This document shows positions 15,928-22,781 of a stretch of 22,781 nucleotides of DNA, piece by piece. The stretch is from Peptococcaceae bacterium (GTDB lineage Bacteria; Bacillota; Peptococcia; Peptococcales; Peptococcaceae). Numbering within the stretch: position 1 is the first letter of the stretch; every line of letters begins with the position of its first letter. The DNA lies in NCBI GenBank assembly GCA_900756555.1, contig CAAEKP010000043.1:1-22781 (forward strand). Direction: 5' to 3'. The notes beneath the pieces are model-generated. The model was not told where the DNA came from and did no database searches. It saw only the letters and a program-made list of their open reading frames with translations. Both the position numbers and the translations under genes were made by a program.

Positions 15928-17109
15928 ATGCGTAAATTATTCACTTCTGAATCCGTAACAGAAGGACATCCAGACAAAATGGCAGACCAGATTTCTGACG
16001 CAATTCTGGATGCGATTATGGAAAAAGACCCTATGGCTCGTGTAGCCTGCGAAACCTTTCTGACCACAGGGATGGCGCTGATTGCCGGTGAAATCAGCAC
16101 CAACTGCTATGTGGACATGCCAAAGATTGTGCGTGAAACCATCAAAGAAATCGGTTACACCAATGCAAGCTATGGTTTTGACTGCAACACCAGTGCTGTG
16201 CTGACCTCCATCGACGAACAGTCCCCGGACATTGCCATGGGCGTAGACAAAGCATTGGAAGCCAGAGAAGGGGAAGAAGAAGATATTGATTCCATCGGCG
16301 CTGGCGACCAGGGCATGATGTTCGGCTATGCAACCAATGAAACTGAAAGCTATATGCCGCTGCCAGTGTATTTGGCGCACGCTTTGACCAGACGTTTGAC
16401 TGCGCTGCGCAAAAGCGGTGAAATTTCTTACCTGCTGCCGGATGGCAAATCTCAGGTAACGGTGGAATACGATGGCGATAAACCTGTGCGTGTGGATGCA
16501 GTGGTAATTTCTACCCAGCATAAAGGAGAAGCAACTCTGGAACAGATTCGTCACGATGTAATCGAAAAAGTAATTAAACCAGTCATTCCGGCTGAATTTC
16601 TGGATGATGCTACCAAATACTTCATCAACCCAACAGGCCGTTTTGTAATCGGCGGCCCACAGGGTGATACCGGCTTAACAGGCCGTAAAATCATTGTAGA
16701 TACTTACGGTGGTATGGCTCGTCACGGCGGCGGCGCATTCTCCGGGAAAGACTGCACTAAAGTGGACCGTTCCGGCGCTTACGCAGCTCGTTATGTAGCT
16801 AAAAATATTGTAGCAGCAGGGTTAGCAGACCGCTGTGAAGTTCAGCTGGCTTATGCGATTGGGGTAGCCCATCCAGTATCCATTCTGGTAGACACCTTCG
16901 GCACCAACAAAGTGGATGAAGAAAAAATCGCCAAAGCAGTGCGCGAAAACTTTGACCTGCGCCCGGCTGGCATCATCAAAGAACTGGATCTGCGCCGTCC
17001 AATCTACAAACAGACCGCAGCTTACGGACACTTTGGCCGTACTGATTTAGATTTACCATGGGAAAAATTAAATAAAGTAGAAGCGCTGAAAAAATCTGTA
17101 GCAGAATAA
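15928..17109 (+). CDS. metK: S-adenosylmethionine synthase
   Basis: A 393-residue methionine adenosyltransferase that makes S-adenosylmethionine from methionine and ATP. It has the N-terminal TSESVTEGHPDKMADQ (catalytic H14, D16), GAGDQGMMFGYA (about 124-135), GGPQGDTGLTGRK and the phosphate-binding GGGAFSGKD (about 267-275). AAGGAG (15913-15918) lies 9 nt before ATG. The 54-bp gap after coaBC has no room for a SAM riboswitch. Codon use is that of a highly expressed gene. In many Bacillota priA follows coaBC, so metK in this position is a lineage-specific arrangement. A terminator ends the series. Confidence 0.97.
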   Translation: MRKLFTSESVTEGHPDKMADQISDAILDAIMEKDPMARVACETFLTTGMALIAGEISTNCYVDMPKIVRETIKEIGYTNASYGFDCNTSAVLTSIDEQSPDIAMGVDKALEAREGEEEDIDSIGAGDQGMMFGYATNETESYMPLPVYLAHALTRRLTALRKSGEISYLLPDGKSQVTVEYDGDKPVRVDAVVISTQHKGEATLEQIRHDVIEKVIKPVIPAEFLDDATKYFINPTGRFVIGGPQGDTGLTGRKIIVDTYGGMARHGGGAFSGKDCTKVDRSGAYAARYVAKNIVAAGLADRCEVQLAYAIGVAHPVSILVDTFGTNKVDEEKIAKAVRENFDLRPAGIIKELDLRRPIYKQTAAYGHFGRTDLDLPWEKLNKVEALKKSVAE

Positions 17110-17137
17110 GAATCAGAAGAGCTTTCGTTGAAAGATG

Positions 17138-17170
17138 GGTGTGTACGCAAAGTATGCACCTGTTTTTTTA
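17138..17170 (+). terminator. Intrinsic terminator after metK
   Basis: GGTGTGTAC (17138-17146) pairs with GTATGCACC (17152-17160), with two G-U pairs and a 5-nt loop, followed by seven T at 17163-17169. It marks the end of the housekeeping transcript and the left edge of the accessory block. Confidence 0.82.
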
Positions 17171-17325
17171 TGCCCCGGCCTGTCTTTTTTTGTTTCACAG
17201 CTATGAGTCATCAAATCGTGAATGAAGGTATCGAGGTTCATAAACGTGTGCCTTGTCCGGGGGTGTCATCCCACCATAAAAGCAGGATAATTCTTTGCTT
17301 TGCCAATTTCCCTGAATGCGGGAAT

Positions 17326-17365
17326 AAGAAAGGGCGGCGATAAGATGCGCTCTTACCGCCGCCCT
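17326..17365 (-). terminator. Intrinsic terminator of the SLH surface-protein gene
   Basis: The arms 17331-17345 and 17351-17365 form a GC-rich 15-position stem with one mismatch and a TGCGC loop. Read on the minus strand it is followed by TTTCTTATT. It lies 57 bp past the stop of the SLH gene. The rest of 17171-17422 shows no gene. Confidence 0.75.
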
Positions 17366-17422
17366 GGGCTGTGAGTTGCCTGTGAAGTTTTGTTCCGTTA
17401 GCGGTTCGCTATACAATCTGGC

Positions 17423-20035
17423 TTATTTCACGATGGTTTCGCAGAAACGATGGAGAATAGCTGCCACTTCACAGCGTTGGGCATTGCCGGTCGGGTCAAG
17501 GATGCTGTCACCCTTGCCGTTAATCAGCCCGCTGGCATTTGCCCAGGCCATGCTCGGAACCGCATAGCCGCTGATTTTATCGGCATCGCTGAACTTGCTC
17601 AGGTCTGCTGCTGCCGTGGTATCATAGCCCATAAACTTTGCATAATTCATCAGAATGGCTGCCATCTGCTCACGGGTAATCGCGTCATTCGGGCCAAAGG
17701 CTTCCGCACTGTAGCCATTGACGATGCCGTTTTCATAAGCCCATGCAACAGCCGTTGCATAATACTGGTCGCTGGTCACATCAAGGAACGGAGCAACATC
17801 TTTGGGAGCGTCGCTGCCAGCCAGACGGTGCAGGATTGTCACAATCATGCCGCGAGTAGTATCGAGATAAGGGCTGAAGGTGGTTGCGGAAGTGCCGTTC
17901 ATCAGTCCCTCATCAAAGACATAGGCGACGCTTTCATAGAACCAGTCTGTTTCAGACACATCTTCAAAGTCCATATCAACGCCGGTCTGCGGATTACGCT
18001 GTTCGTCTGCAGGCGCAAAGGTAGCTTTGATGGTGTGCTTTTTGGAAACATCCTCAAAGGTATAGCTTTTAACTGCGCCCACGCTCTTGCCGTCCACAAT
18101 AACATTGGCAATCACATAGCCTTTATCGGGGGTGATGGTAAAGGTCTTGTCCAAATCCTCACGGACGGAAACGCTGCCTGTTGGGGAAATACTTCCGCCT
18201 GTCCCTGCTGTTGCAGTAATGGTGTAGTAGGTAGCTGCCGCACCGCCACCTGTGCTGCCACTGCCTGTGCTACTGCCGCTGCTGTTCTTTGTCCACTGGG
18301 CATAGAGGGTGGTATTGCCGGTGATGGTAAAGGCAGCATTCACCGCGTAGGTGGTGCCGGAGCCGTCAGCCTTGGTGTTCCAGCCCGCGAAGGTGTAGCC
18401 GGTCTTTGCCAGACTGCCGGTGTTGCCCAGGACGGTGACGGTAGCGCCGCTGGCGTAAGAAGTGCTGTCCGTGGGTACGGAACCGCCGGTGTTTTTGTTC
18501 CCATCGTAGGTCACGGTGTACTGCGTGGGAGCCGTCACGGTCACAGTGCAGGTTGCAGTATGCGGGCCGTCCGCGGTGGTGACGGTGATGGTAGCCTTAC
18601 CCGCAGACACGGCGGTCACAAGGCCGTTTGACACGGTGGCAACGCTCTCGTTGCTGCTGCTCCAGCTTACAGCCTTGTTGGTGGCGTTGTCAGGAGCCAC
18701 AGTAGCGGTCAACTGCTGGGTGCCGCCCACCGTCAGGGCTAATGTGGTTTTGTCCAGGCTCACGCCGTAGGCAGCTACGGGGTCTGTCACGGTGACGGTG
18801 CAGGTGGCGCTCTGGCCGCCTGCGGAGGCGGTGATGGTAGCCGTACCTGCTTTTAACGCTGTCACCTCGCCGTTATTGACTGTGGCAATGGTGTCATCAC
18901 TGCTTGACCATGTTACATTCGCATCTGTGGCGTTGGTCGGTTCCACGGTGGCGGTCAGGGTCGCGGTGGCGCCGTTCGCCGGCAGAGTCAAAGTTGTCGG
19001 CGTCAGGCTCACGCCGGTGACTTGCACAATCGGTACCCAGCTCATTTCGGTACTGTTATACGCTCCTGTGGTGATAACATTGGAGAGCGTAGGCTCTTTA
19101 TCCATCGCCTGCTTCACGGTGGCGCTTGTGGCAGTCGTCTTTGCCGTGCCGCTGCCGCCGCTGATGGTGATGGAGCCGGTGTCGGCCCGGATGCCATAGC
19201 TTCGGGCAATCGCCTCGCTTCCACTAACAGTTACTGTGCCACCGGTGGCATTCACAACGCCGCCGCTGATGGTAGGAGCGCCACATATACCAGCGCTGGT
19301 AGCATTTCCGCTTGCACTCACATTGCCGCCGGTTGCGGTCACGGTGCCGCCGGTGATGTTGATGGCTTTGTAGTCTTCGTCGTAGGCGCGAATCCCATAG
19401 CTGCTGCCATTCGACACATTGCCGCCGGTGGCGTGGATGGTGCCTCCATTGATTGAAATTGTGCCGTAACATTCAATACCGCAGCTGCGGTTGTTGTTAC
19501 CGCTACTACTTGTCGTGATCGCACCGCCGGTGGCATTCAGCGTGCCGGGCCCGTTGATGGTCAGATTGTCGCTGGCGTAGATACCATAACTGACAGAATA
19601 ACTGGAAGCCGCTTCGCCTGTCAGGGTATTGATGGTTCCGTCTTCCAAGGTGATGGCAAGGCTGCCGCCAGTGAAAAGGGGGGCTGAAGCATTCGCCGGT
19701 GCGGTGATGTTCACCCCGGCCAGGGTGAGATTGAGAGAGGTCCAAGTATAGCTGCCGGATGAGCCAGTTTTATTGGCTATGATTTGGGCAGTGACAGGGG
19801 TGGTTGCGCTGTCCTTCATGGAAATGGTGAGCGCATCGCTGGTTTTGATGGTCAGCTTCTTTGTCGTTTCATCCCACTCATAGTCCGTGCCATACTCGCC
19901 GCTCGTGACGGTAAAGGGACATGTTTCCTCTGTCTGCCCGCTACTAATCTCCTCGGCAGACACCGTCTGCGGACAGAGGGAAAACAGCAGGGCAAGACTT
20001 AACAACAGGCTTAACCATTTCTTTTTTTTGTTCAT
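17423..20035 (-). CDS. Secreted SLH-anchored surface protein with beta-helix, Big_2 and InlB-type repeats
   Basis: A protein of 870 residues. It starts with MNKKKK, a hydrophobic core and a VSA-EE cleavage site, a clear signal peptide (about 1-27). Next comes a glycine/threonine-rich right-handed beta-helix-like region (about 37-330) with recurring GxYxSDNLTINGPGTLNATGG-style turns, similar to Cthe_2159-type carbohydrate-binding domains. Two Big_2 immunoglobulin-like domains (about 337-420 and 424-503), an InlB/Flg_new-type repeat with GYTFAGWNT (about 504-581), a Ser/Gly linker and a second divergent InlB-like repeat (about 605-675) follow. Three SLH domains close the protein (about 687-870) and would bind it to the cell-wall polymer. 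This is an adhesin-like architecture. The start at 20035 is favoured by AAGGGAG (20045-20051) 9 nt upstream; an in-frame ATG at 20104 lacks one and would bury the signal peptide. Expression appears to be controlled by the repeat-bearing leader upstream. Confidence 0.88.
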   Translation of the reverse strand: MNKKKKWLSLLLSLALLFSLCPQTVSAEEISSGQTEETCPFTVTSGEYGTDYEWDETTKKLTIKTSDALTISMKDSATTPVTAQIIANKTGSSGSYTWTSLNLTLAGVNITAPANASAPLFTGGSLAITLEDGTINTLTGEAASSYSVSYGIYASDNLTINGPGTLNATGGAITTSSSGNNNRSCGIECYGTISINGGTIHATGGNVSNGSSYGIRAYDEDYKAINITGGTVTATGGNVSASGNATSAGICGAPTISGGVVNATGGTVTVSGSEAIARSYGIRADTGSITISGGSGTAKTTATSATVKQAMDKEPTLSNVITTGAYNSTEMSWVPIVQVTGVSLTPTTLTLPANGATATLTATVEPTNATDANVTWSSSDDTIATVNNGEVTALKAGTATITASAGGQSATCTVTVTDPVAAYGVSLDKTTLALTVGGTQQLTATVAPDNATNKAVSWSSSNESVATVSNGLVTAVSAGKATITVTTADGPHTATCTVTVTAPTQYTVTYDGNKNTGGSVPTDSTSYASGATVTVLGNTGSLAKTGYTFAGWNTKADGSGTTYAVNAAFTITGNTTLYAQWTKNSSGSSTGSGSTGGGAAATYYTITATAGTGGSISPTGSVSVREDLDKTFTITPDKGYVIANVIVDGKSVGAVKSYTFEDVSKKHTIKATFAPADEQRNPQTGVDMDFEDVSETDWFYESVAYVFDEGLMNGTSATTFSPYLDTTRGMIVTILHRLAGSDAPKDVAPFLDVTSDQYYATAVAWAYENGIVNGYSAEAFGPNDAITREQMAAILMNYAKFMGYDTTAAADLSKFSDADKISGYAVPSMAWANASGLINGKGDSILDPTGNAQRCEVAAILHRFCETIVK

Positions 20036-20040
20036 TTCTA

Positions 20041-20235
<195 letters not shown>

Positions 20236-20247
20236 AGTCTGTCAACT

Positions 20248-20299
20248 CCTTTTTTCAGAAAAAGCAACAAATCGACAGCCGCTTTTTCTGCGAAAAAGG
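20248..20299 (-). promoter_or_regulatory. 5' UTR hairpin sequestering the leader ORF ribosome binding site
   Basis: CAGAAAAAGC (20256-20265) pairs perfectly with GCTTTTTCTG (20281-20290). After a small internal loop, CCTTTTT (20248-20254) pairs with AAAAAGG (20293-20299). In the minus-strand RNA the 3' arm contains AAAAAGG of the Shine-Dalgarno site of the leader ORF, so folding would block its translation. Confidence 0.6.
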
Positions 20300-20318
20300 G
20301 TGCGTCTATTTATTCCTT

Positions 20319-20347
20319 ATTTTACATGAGAAGTCCTGTTTTTGCAA
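20319..20347 (-). promoter_or_regulatory. Promoter of the leader/SLH surface-protein transcript
   Basis: Read on the minus strand, TTGCAA (20347-20342) and TAAAAT (20324-20319) are separated by exactly 17 bp, with a start predicted near 20312. A second, weaker candidate (TTTTCA 20149-20144, TATAGG 20127-20122) lies downstream of the repeat. Confidence 0.5.
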
Positions 20348-20432
20348 TAGTTTAAGAAAATCTCCATTGCTTTTTTTATCGCATTGTTGGCAAGTGTCCC
20401 AAACCATCGGAACGGAAAGGAGCGTCAGAGCA

Positions 20433-20461
20433 TTGACATATTATCAAGCCTTGCGTATAAT
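20433..20461 (+). promoter_or_regulatory. Perfect consensus promoter of the plus-strand leader RNA
   Basis: TTGACA (20433-20438) and TATAAT (20456-20461) are separated by 17 bp, an exact match to the vegetative consensus and the strongest promoter in the window. It diverges from the promoter of the SLH transcript, about 85 bp away. Confidence 0.88.
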
Positions 20462-20470
20462 AATAGTGAC

Positions 20471-20580
20471 AGGTAGAAAACTACCTTAAAGTAGTTCGCT
20501 TCCGGTCATGCGGATAATAAGTAGACCGTGAAAACGTGGTTCGCTTCCGGCCATGCGAATAATAAATAGGCCGTGGAAAA
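20471..20580 (+). promoter_or_regulatory. Structured leader RNA with two covarying 45-nt repeats
   Basis: AGGTAG (20471-20476) pairs with CTACCT (20481-20486); CTAC can alternatively pair with GTAG at 20491. Two tandem 45-nt copies follow (20491-20535 and 20536-20580, 38 of 45 positions identical). Each has a 5-bp stem, CGGTC/GACCG in the first and CGGCC/GGCCG in the second, so the T-A pair has become C-G in both arms. Each loop opens with ATG, giving possible mini-ORFs MRIISRP (20508-20531) and MRIINRPWKSF (20553-20588). The second runs into the 5' arm of the following terminator. Neither has a clear ribosome binding site. Confidence 0.65.
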
Positions 20581-20584
20581 GTTT

Positions 20585-20623
20585 TTAAGCCTCTTGCCGG
20601 GAACGGTAAGAGGCTTAATTTTA
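20585..20623 (+). terminator. Intrinsic terminator/attenuator at the end of the leader RNA
   Basis: TTAAGCCTCTT (20585-20595) pairs perfectly with AAGAGGCTTAA (20608-20618). The stem continues inward through G-U and CCG/CGG to a GGAA tetraloop and is followed by TTTTAT. It stands between the strong promoter and the small downstream ORF, the position of an attenuator. Confidence 0.85.
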
Positions 20624-20663
20624 TAAGAGGTAATATTATGGAAATTTTAATTTGATAAGGGAA

Positions 20664-20798
20664 ATGGAAAAGAACGCCCATAAAGTGATTGGGCTGCTAC
20701 ATAGGGGTGTTCGTTTTACACCAACGCAGCCAGACATAATCAGAATTGAAAAACTGATGATTGAAGAATTGACAGCAAGAGAGAATATAAACGGATAA
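20664..20798 (+). CDS. Small ORF of unknown function downstream of the attenuator
   Basis: A 44-residue ORF starting MEKNAHKVIGLLHRGVRF, with a helical, charged C-terminal half (IIRIEKLMIEELTARE). No family is recognised. AAGGG lies only 2 nt before ATG, so the start is not ideal; TTG at 20652 in the same frame is an alternative (48 residues). A 5-codon ORF (MEIL then I, 20638-20655) with AGAGG 7 nt upstream precedes it and ends just before it, perhaps as a coupling peptide or the relic of a deleted gene start. It has its own promoter, attenuator and terminator. It could also be the 3' fragment of a larger element gene. Confidence 0.45.
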   Translation: MEKNAHKVIGLLHRGVRFTPTQPDIIRIEKLMIEELTARENING

Positions 20799-20800
20799 AA

Positions 20801-20846
20801 AGAACGGACGCGGTAGCCGATATGTTGGACACCGCGCCCGTTTTCT
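20801..20846. terminator. Terminator after the small ORF
   Basis: AACGGACGCGGT (20803-20814) pairs with ACCGCGCCCGTT (20831-20842), with one A-C mismatch, followed by TTTTCT. The A-run before it makes it plausible in both directions. The remaining 20847-21041 has two further short hairpins (20854-20885, 9 bp with one G-U; 20896-20917, GAACAGT/ACTGTTC) and a TATAAT at 21000-21005 that may be the -10 box of the peptidase gene. Confidence 0.7.
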
Positions 20847-21041
20847 CATAGGTGCGGTTTTATATTTGTTACGCAGTAGAACCGCGATTTTAGGGGAACA
20901 GTAAAATGAAACTGTTCTTCCTACTGGATTTATGATAAAATAACGGTACGTTTTTATGATTTTTTCTGTAGAAAGATGCAATTTCTGCGGAAAAAGTATT
21001 ATAATAAAAAGATACTGATAACGAGCAAAGGACTGATAGAT

Positions 21042-22160
21042 ATGATACAGCAGGAACGGCTGGTGCAGACTTTTTTAGAGTTGGTACAGCTGGATTCGGA
21101 AAGCAAAAATGAACGGGCGGTAGCCGATTACACAGCGGCGAAACTGCGGGCGTTGGGGTACGATGTGCGGGAAGATGACGCAGGCGCAAGTTTTGGCGGC
21201 AATGCGGGCAATATTATTGCTTACAAGGCAGGCAGCGGGGCCGGCAAGAGTTTATTGTTCTGCGCTCACATGGATACTGTGGTGCCGGGCAATGGCGTGA
21301 AACCGATTGTGGACGGCGATATTATCCGCAGTGACGGCACTACAGTGCTGGGCGGTGACGACAAAGCAGGTATCGCAGCGATTTTAGAAGCGGCGACAGC
21401 GCTGGAAGAAGCGGGTATCAGCCACGGGCCAGTGCAGATTATTTTTACCGTAGCGGAGGAAATTGGTCTGCTGGGCGCCAAATATGTGGAGGCTGACAAG
21501 CTGCCTGCAATCGACGCGGCCTTCTTCTTTGACAGTGACGGTCTGCCCAGCGAAATTTGCGTGGCATCGCCATATCACATTGATTTGACTGTGACCTTCA
21601 AAGGAAGAGCCGCTCATGCTGGCGTGGAGCCGGAAAAAGGTATCAGCGCCATTCAGATGGCAGCTGCCGCTATCGCCAATATGAAGCTGGGACGGCTGGA
21701 CGAAGAATCCACTGCCAATATTGGTATGATTCAGGGCGGACGGGCTACCAACATTGTGACTGATGAAACGGTGATTTACGGTGAAGCGCGGAGCTTAAAC
21801 AAAACAAAGGTGGACAGCCAGATTGCACACATGATTCAGTGCTGCCGGGAAGCGGCCGAGCAGTTTGGCGGGCAGGCGGAAGTAAAAGTGGATGAATGCT
21901 ATTCGGCCATTGATTTAAGCCCGGACAGCGTTACTGTGCAGTTGGCCTGTGCGGCTGTGCGCCGGTTGGGGCTGGAGCCTAAACTGGTGAAAAGCGGCGG
22001 CGGCAGTGATGCCAACGTATTCTGCGGCAAAGGGATTCCGGCGGCAAACCTGGGTGTGGGCATGACAAAAGTGCACACGGAGGAGGAATTTTTGCAGATT
22101 TCGCAGATGAAAGCAGGAGCCGATTTTGTGCTGGCTGTGATTGAGGAAGCCAGAGCATGA
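21042..22160 (+). CDS. M20-family metallopeptidase (tripeptidase T-like)
   Basis: A 372-residue cytoplasmic zinc aminopeptidase of the M20/PepT type (YqjE-like length). Metal and catalytic residues are all visible: H76 and D78 in CAHMDTV, D107 of GGDDKAG, E139-E140 in AEEIG, D166 in DSDG, and H345 in KVHTEEE. The dimerisation (lid) domain lies between, around GRAAHAGVEPEKG. It should release residues from short peptides. The ATG at 21042 was chosen over one at 20976 because AAAGGA (21027-21032) is 9 nt upstream and the family N-terminus matches. Its stop overlaps the sfsA start (ATGA), so the two are co-translated. Confidence 0.88.
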   Translation: MIQQERLVQTFLELVQLDSESKNERAVADYTAAKLRALGYDVREDDAGASFGGNAGNIIAYKAGSGAGKSLLFCAHMDTVVPGNGVKPIVDGDIIRSDGTTVLGGDDKAGIAAILEAATALEEAGISHGPVQIIFTVAEEIGLLGAKYVEADKLPAIDAAFFFDSDGLPSEICVASPYHIDLTVTFKGRAAHAGVEPEKGISAIQMAAAAIANMKLGRLDEESTANIGMIQGGRATNIVTDETVIYGEARSLNKTKVDSQIAHMIQCCREAAEQFGGQAEVKVDECYSAIDLSPDSVTVQLACAAVRRLGLEPKLVKSGGGSDANVFCGKGIPAANLGVGMTKVHTEEEFLQISQMKAGADFVLAVIEEARA

Positions 22161-22781
22161 GTGAGGCGGTGTTGTTTCCACTGGGTGAATTGCTGGAAGC
22201 AAAGTTTATTCAGCGGGATAACCGGTTCCGGGCTGAGGTGGAAGTAAACGGTGAGCCTGTGAAAGTACATGTGCCCAATTCAGGCCGCATGAAGGAGCTG
22301 CTGGTGCCGGGCGCAAGCGTGTGGATTCAGCCAGCAGCCGGGGAGCATCGCAAGACAGCGTACACCTTATTGCTGGTGCAGCAGGGCGATGGCTTTGTGT
22401 GCCTGAATGCGCACCTGGCTAACGATATTATCGCTTTCTGGCTGCAACAGGGATTGCTGCCGGAGTTTACAGGCGTGACCAATATCCGGCGGGAAAAGAC
22501 TTACGGCAGCAGCCGCTTTGATTTTTGTCTGGAACGGCAGGGCAGGCTATGCTATGCTGAGGTGAAGTCGGTAAATCTGCTGGACGGTGACACGGCGCGC
22601 TTTCCAGATGCGCCCACCGCGCGGGGCAGTAAGCATTTGCAGGAACTGATACATTGCAGGCAGGAAGGGCTGGACAGTGCTGTACTGTTTCTGGTGATGG
22701 GCAATCAGGCTACAGACTTTGCTGCCAACGGACAGACTGACCCCGACTTTGCCCGAAATTTAGTATTGGCACGAGAGGCAG
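22157..22781 (+). CDS. sfsA: SfsA family DNA/RNA nuclease-like protein (3' truncated by window)
   Basis: The first 208 codons of a protein normally about 230 residues long; the window ends before the stop. SfsA hallmarks are HVPNSGRMKELL near residue 40, TYGSSRFDF, the nuclease-like acidic pair and lysine in YAEVKSVNLL, and FPDAPTARGSKHLQEL. SfsA proteins have an OB-like N-terminal part and a PD-(D/E)XK-type C-terminal fold. The name comes from sugar-fermentation stimulation in E. coli, and the true role is uncertain. ATG overlaps the peptidase stop, with GAGGA (22143-22147) 9 nt upstream. Confidence 0.93.
   Translation, partial: MSEAVLFPLGELLEAKFIQRDNRFRAEVEVNGEPVKVHVPNSGRMKELLVPGASVWIQPAAGEHRKTAYTLLLVQQGDGFVCLNAHLANDIIAFWLQQGLLPEFTGVTNIRREKTYGSSRFDFCLERQGRLCYAEVKSVNLLDGDTARFPDAPTARGSKHLQELIHCRQEGLDSAVLFLVMGNQATDFAANGQTDPDFARNLVLAREA

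Noticed and set aside
17201..17416. 71-codon minus-strand frame beyond the SLH stop
   Set aside because: It overlaps the SLH terminator hairpin and lacks a ribosome binding site and any recognised domain.
17450..18631. Long 393-codon open frame on the plus strand inside the SLH gene
   Set aside because: It is antisense to a gene with a clear signal peptide, Big_2 and SLH domains. Its sequence is Cys/Ala/Gly-rich without any domain, and repetitive GC-rich coding DNA commonly leaves such shadows.
20433..20660. Start of a tetracycline-resistance (ribosomal protection) gene after the attenuator
   Set aside because: The architecture is similar to resistance leaders, but the ORF after ATG 20638 stops after five codons and no GTPase motif follows. 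Only the leader is present.

Overview
The window looks like chromosomal DNA from a low-to-mid GC member of the Bacillota, most likely an anaerobic Negativicutes-type gut bacterium. The evidence is the yicC-remA-gmk-rpoZ-coaBC gene order, strong AGGAGG-type ribosome binding sites, sigma-70/SigA-type promoters and an SLH-anchored surface protein. The taxonomic call is an inference from gene content and style, not a database match.

Layout. (1) 1-5031: the last codons of an unidentified gene, then an alkaline-phosphatase-superfamily phosphodiesterase/sulfatase-like enzyme, a DASS (SLC13-type) anion:sodium symporter, and a convergent LysR regulator separated from the symporter by a long bidirectional terminator. 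The three look like an uptake-and-hydrolysis unit for an unidentified anionic substrate. (2) 5216-6552: a small zinc-ribbon protein and an orphan ABC ATPase behind one good promoter and one terminator. (3) 6587-12522: an overlapping operon of glycolate/D-lactate oxidase-type subunits in the order E-F-D, followed by a YgiQ-type radical SAM protein. A perfect palindrome sits directly against the -10 box of its promoter. (4) 12589-17170: the housekeeping series yicC, remA (TTG start), gmk, rpoZ, coaBC, metK. (5) 17326-20846: an accessory block between metK and the peptidase gene, holding a large secreted SLH surface protein on the minus strand and a short divergent transcription unit on the plus strand. 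(6) 21042-end: an M20 peptidase and sfsA, the latter cut by the window edge.

The accessory block is the most interesting part. On the minus strand the order is: a promoter; a hairpin that buries a Shine-Dalgarno sequence; a 64-codon leader ORF containing ten TCTG/CAGA tetranucleotide units; a hairpin followed by a U-run; and then the surface-protein gene, whose start codon lies 5 nt after the leader stop. Gain or loss of one repeat unit would shift the leader reading frame. Two of the three frames end away from the surface-protein start, one of them before the U-run hairpin. This suggests phase variation by translational coupling and/or attenuation. On the plus strand, a perfect-consensus promoter drives a leader RNA with two 45-nt imperfect repeats that covary in a stem, followed by an intrinsic terminator and a roughly 44-residue ORF with its own terminator. 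It resembles a drug-resistance or ICE attenuator, but no resistance gene follows.
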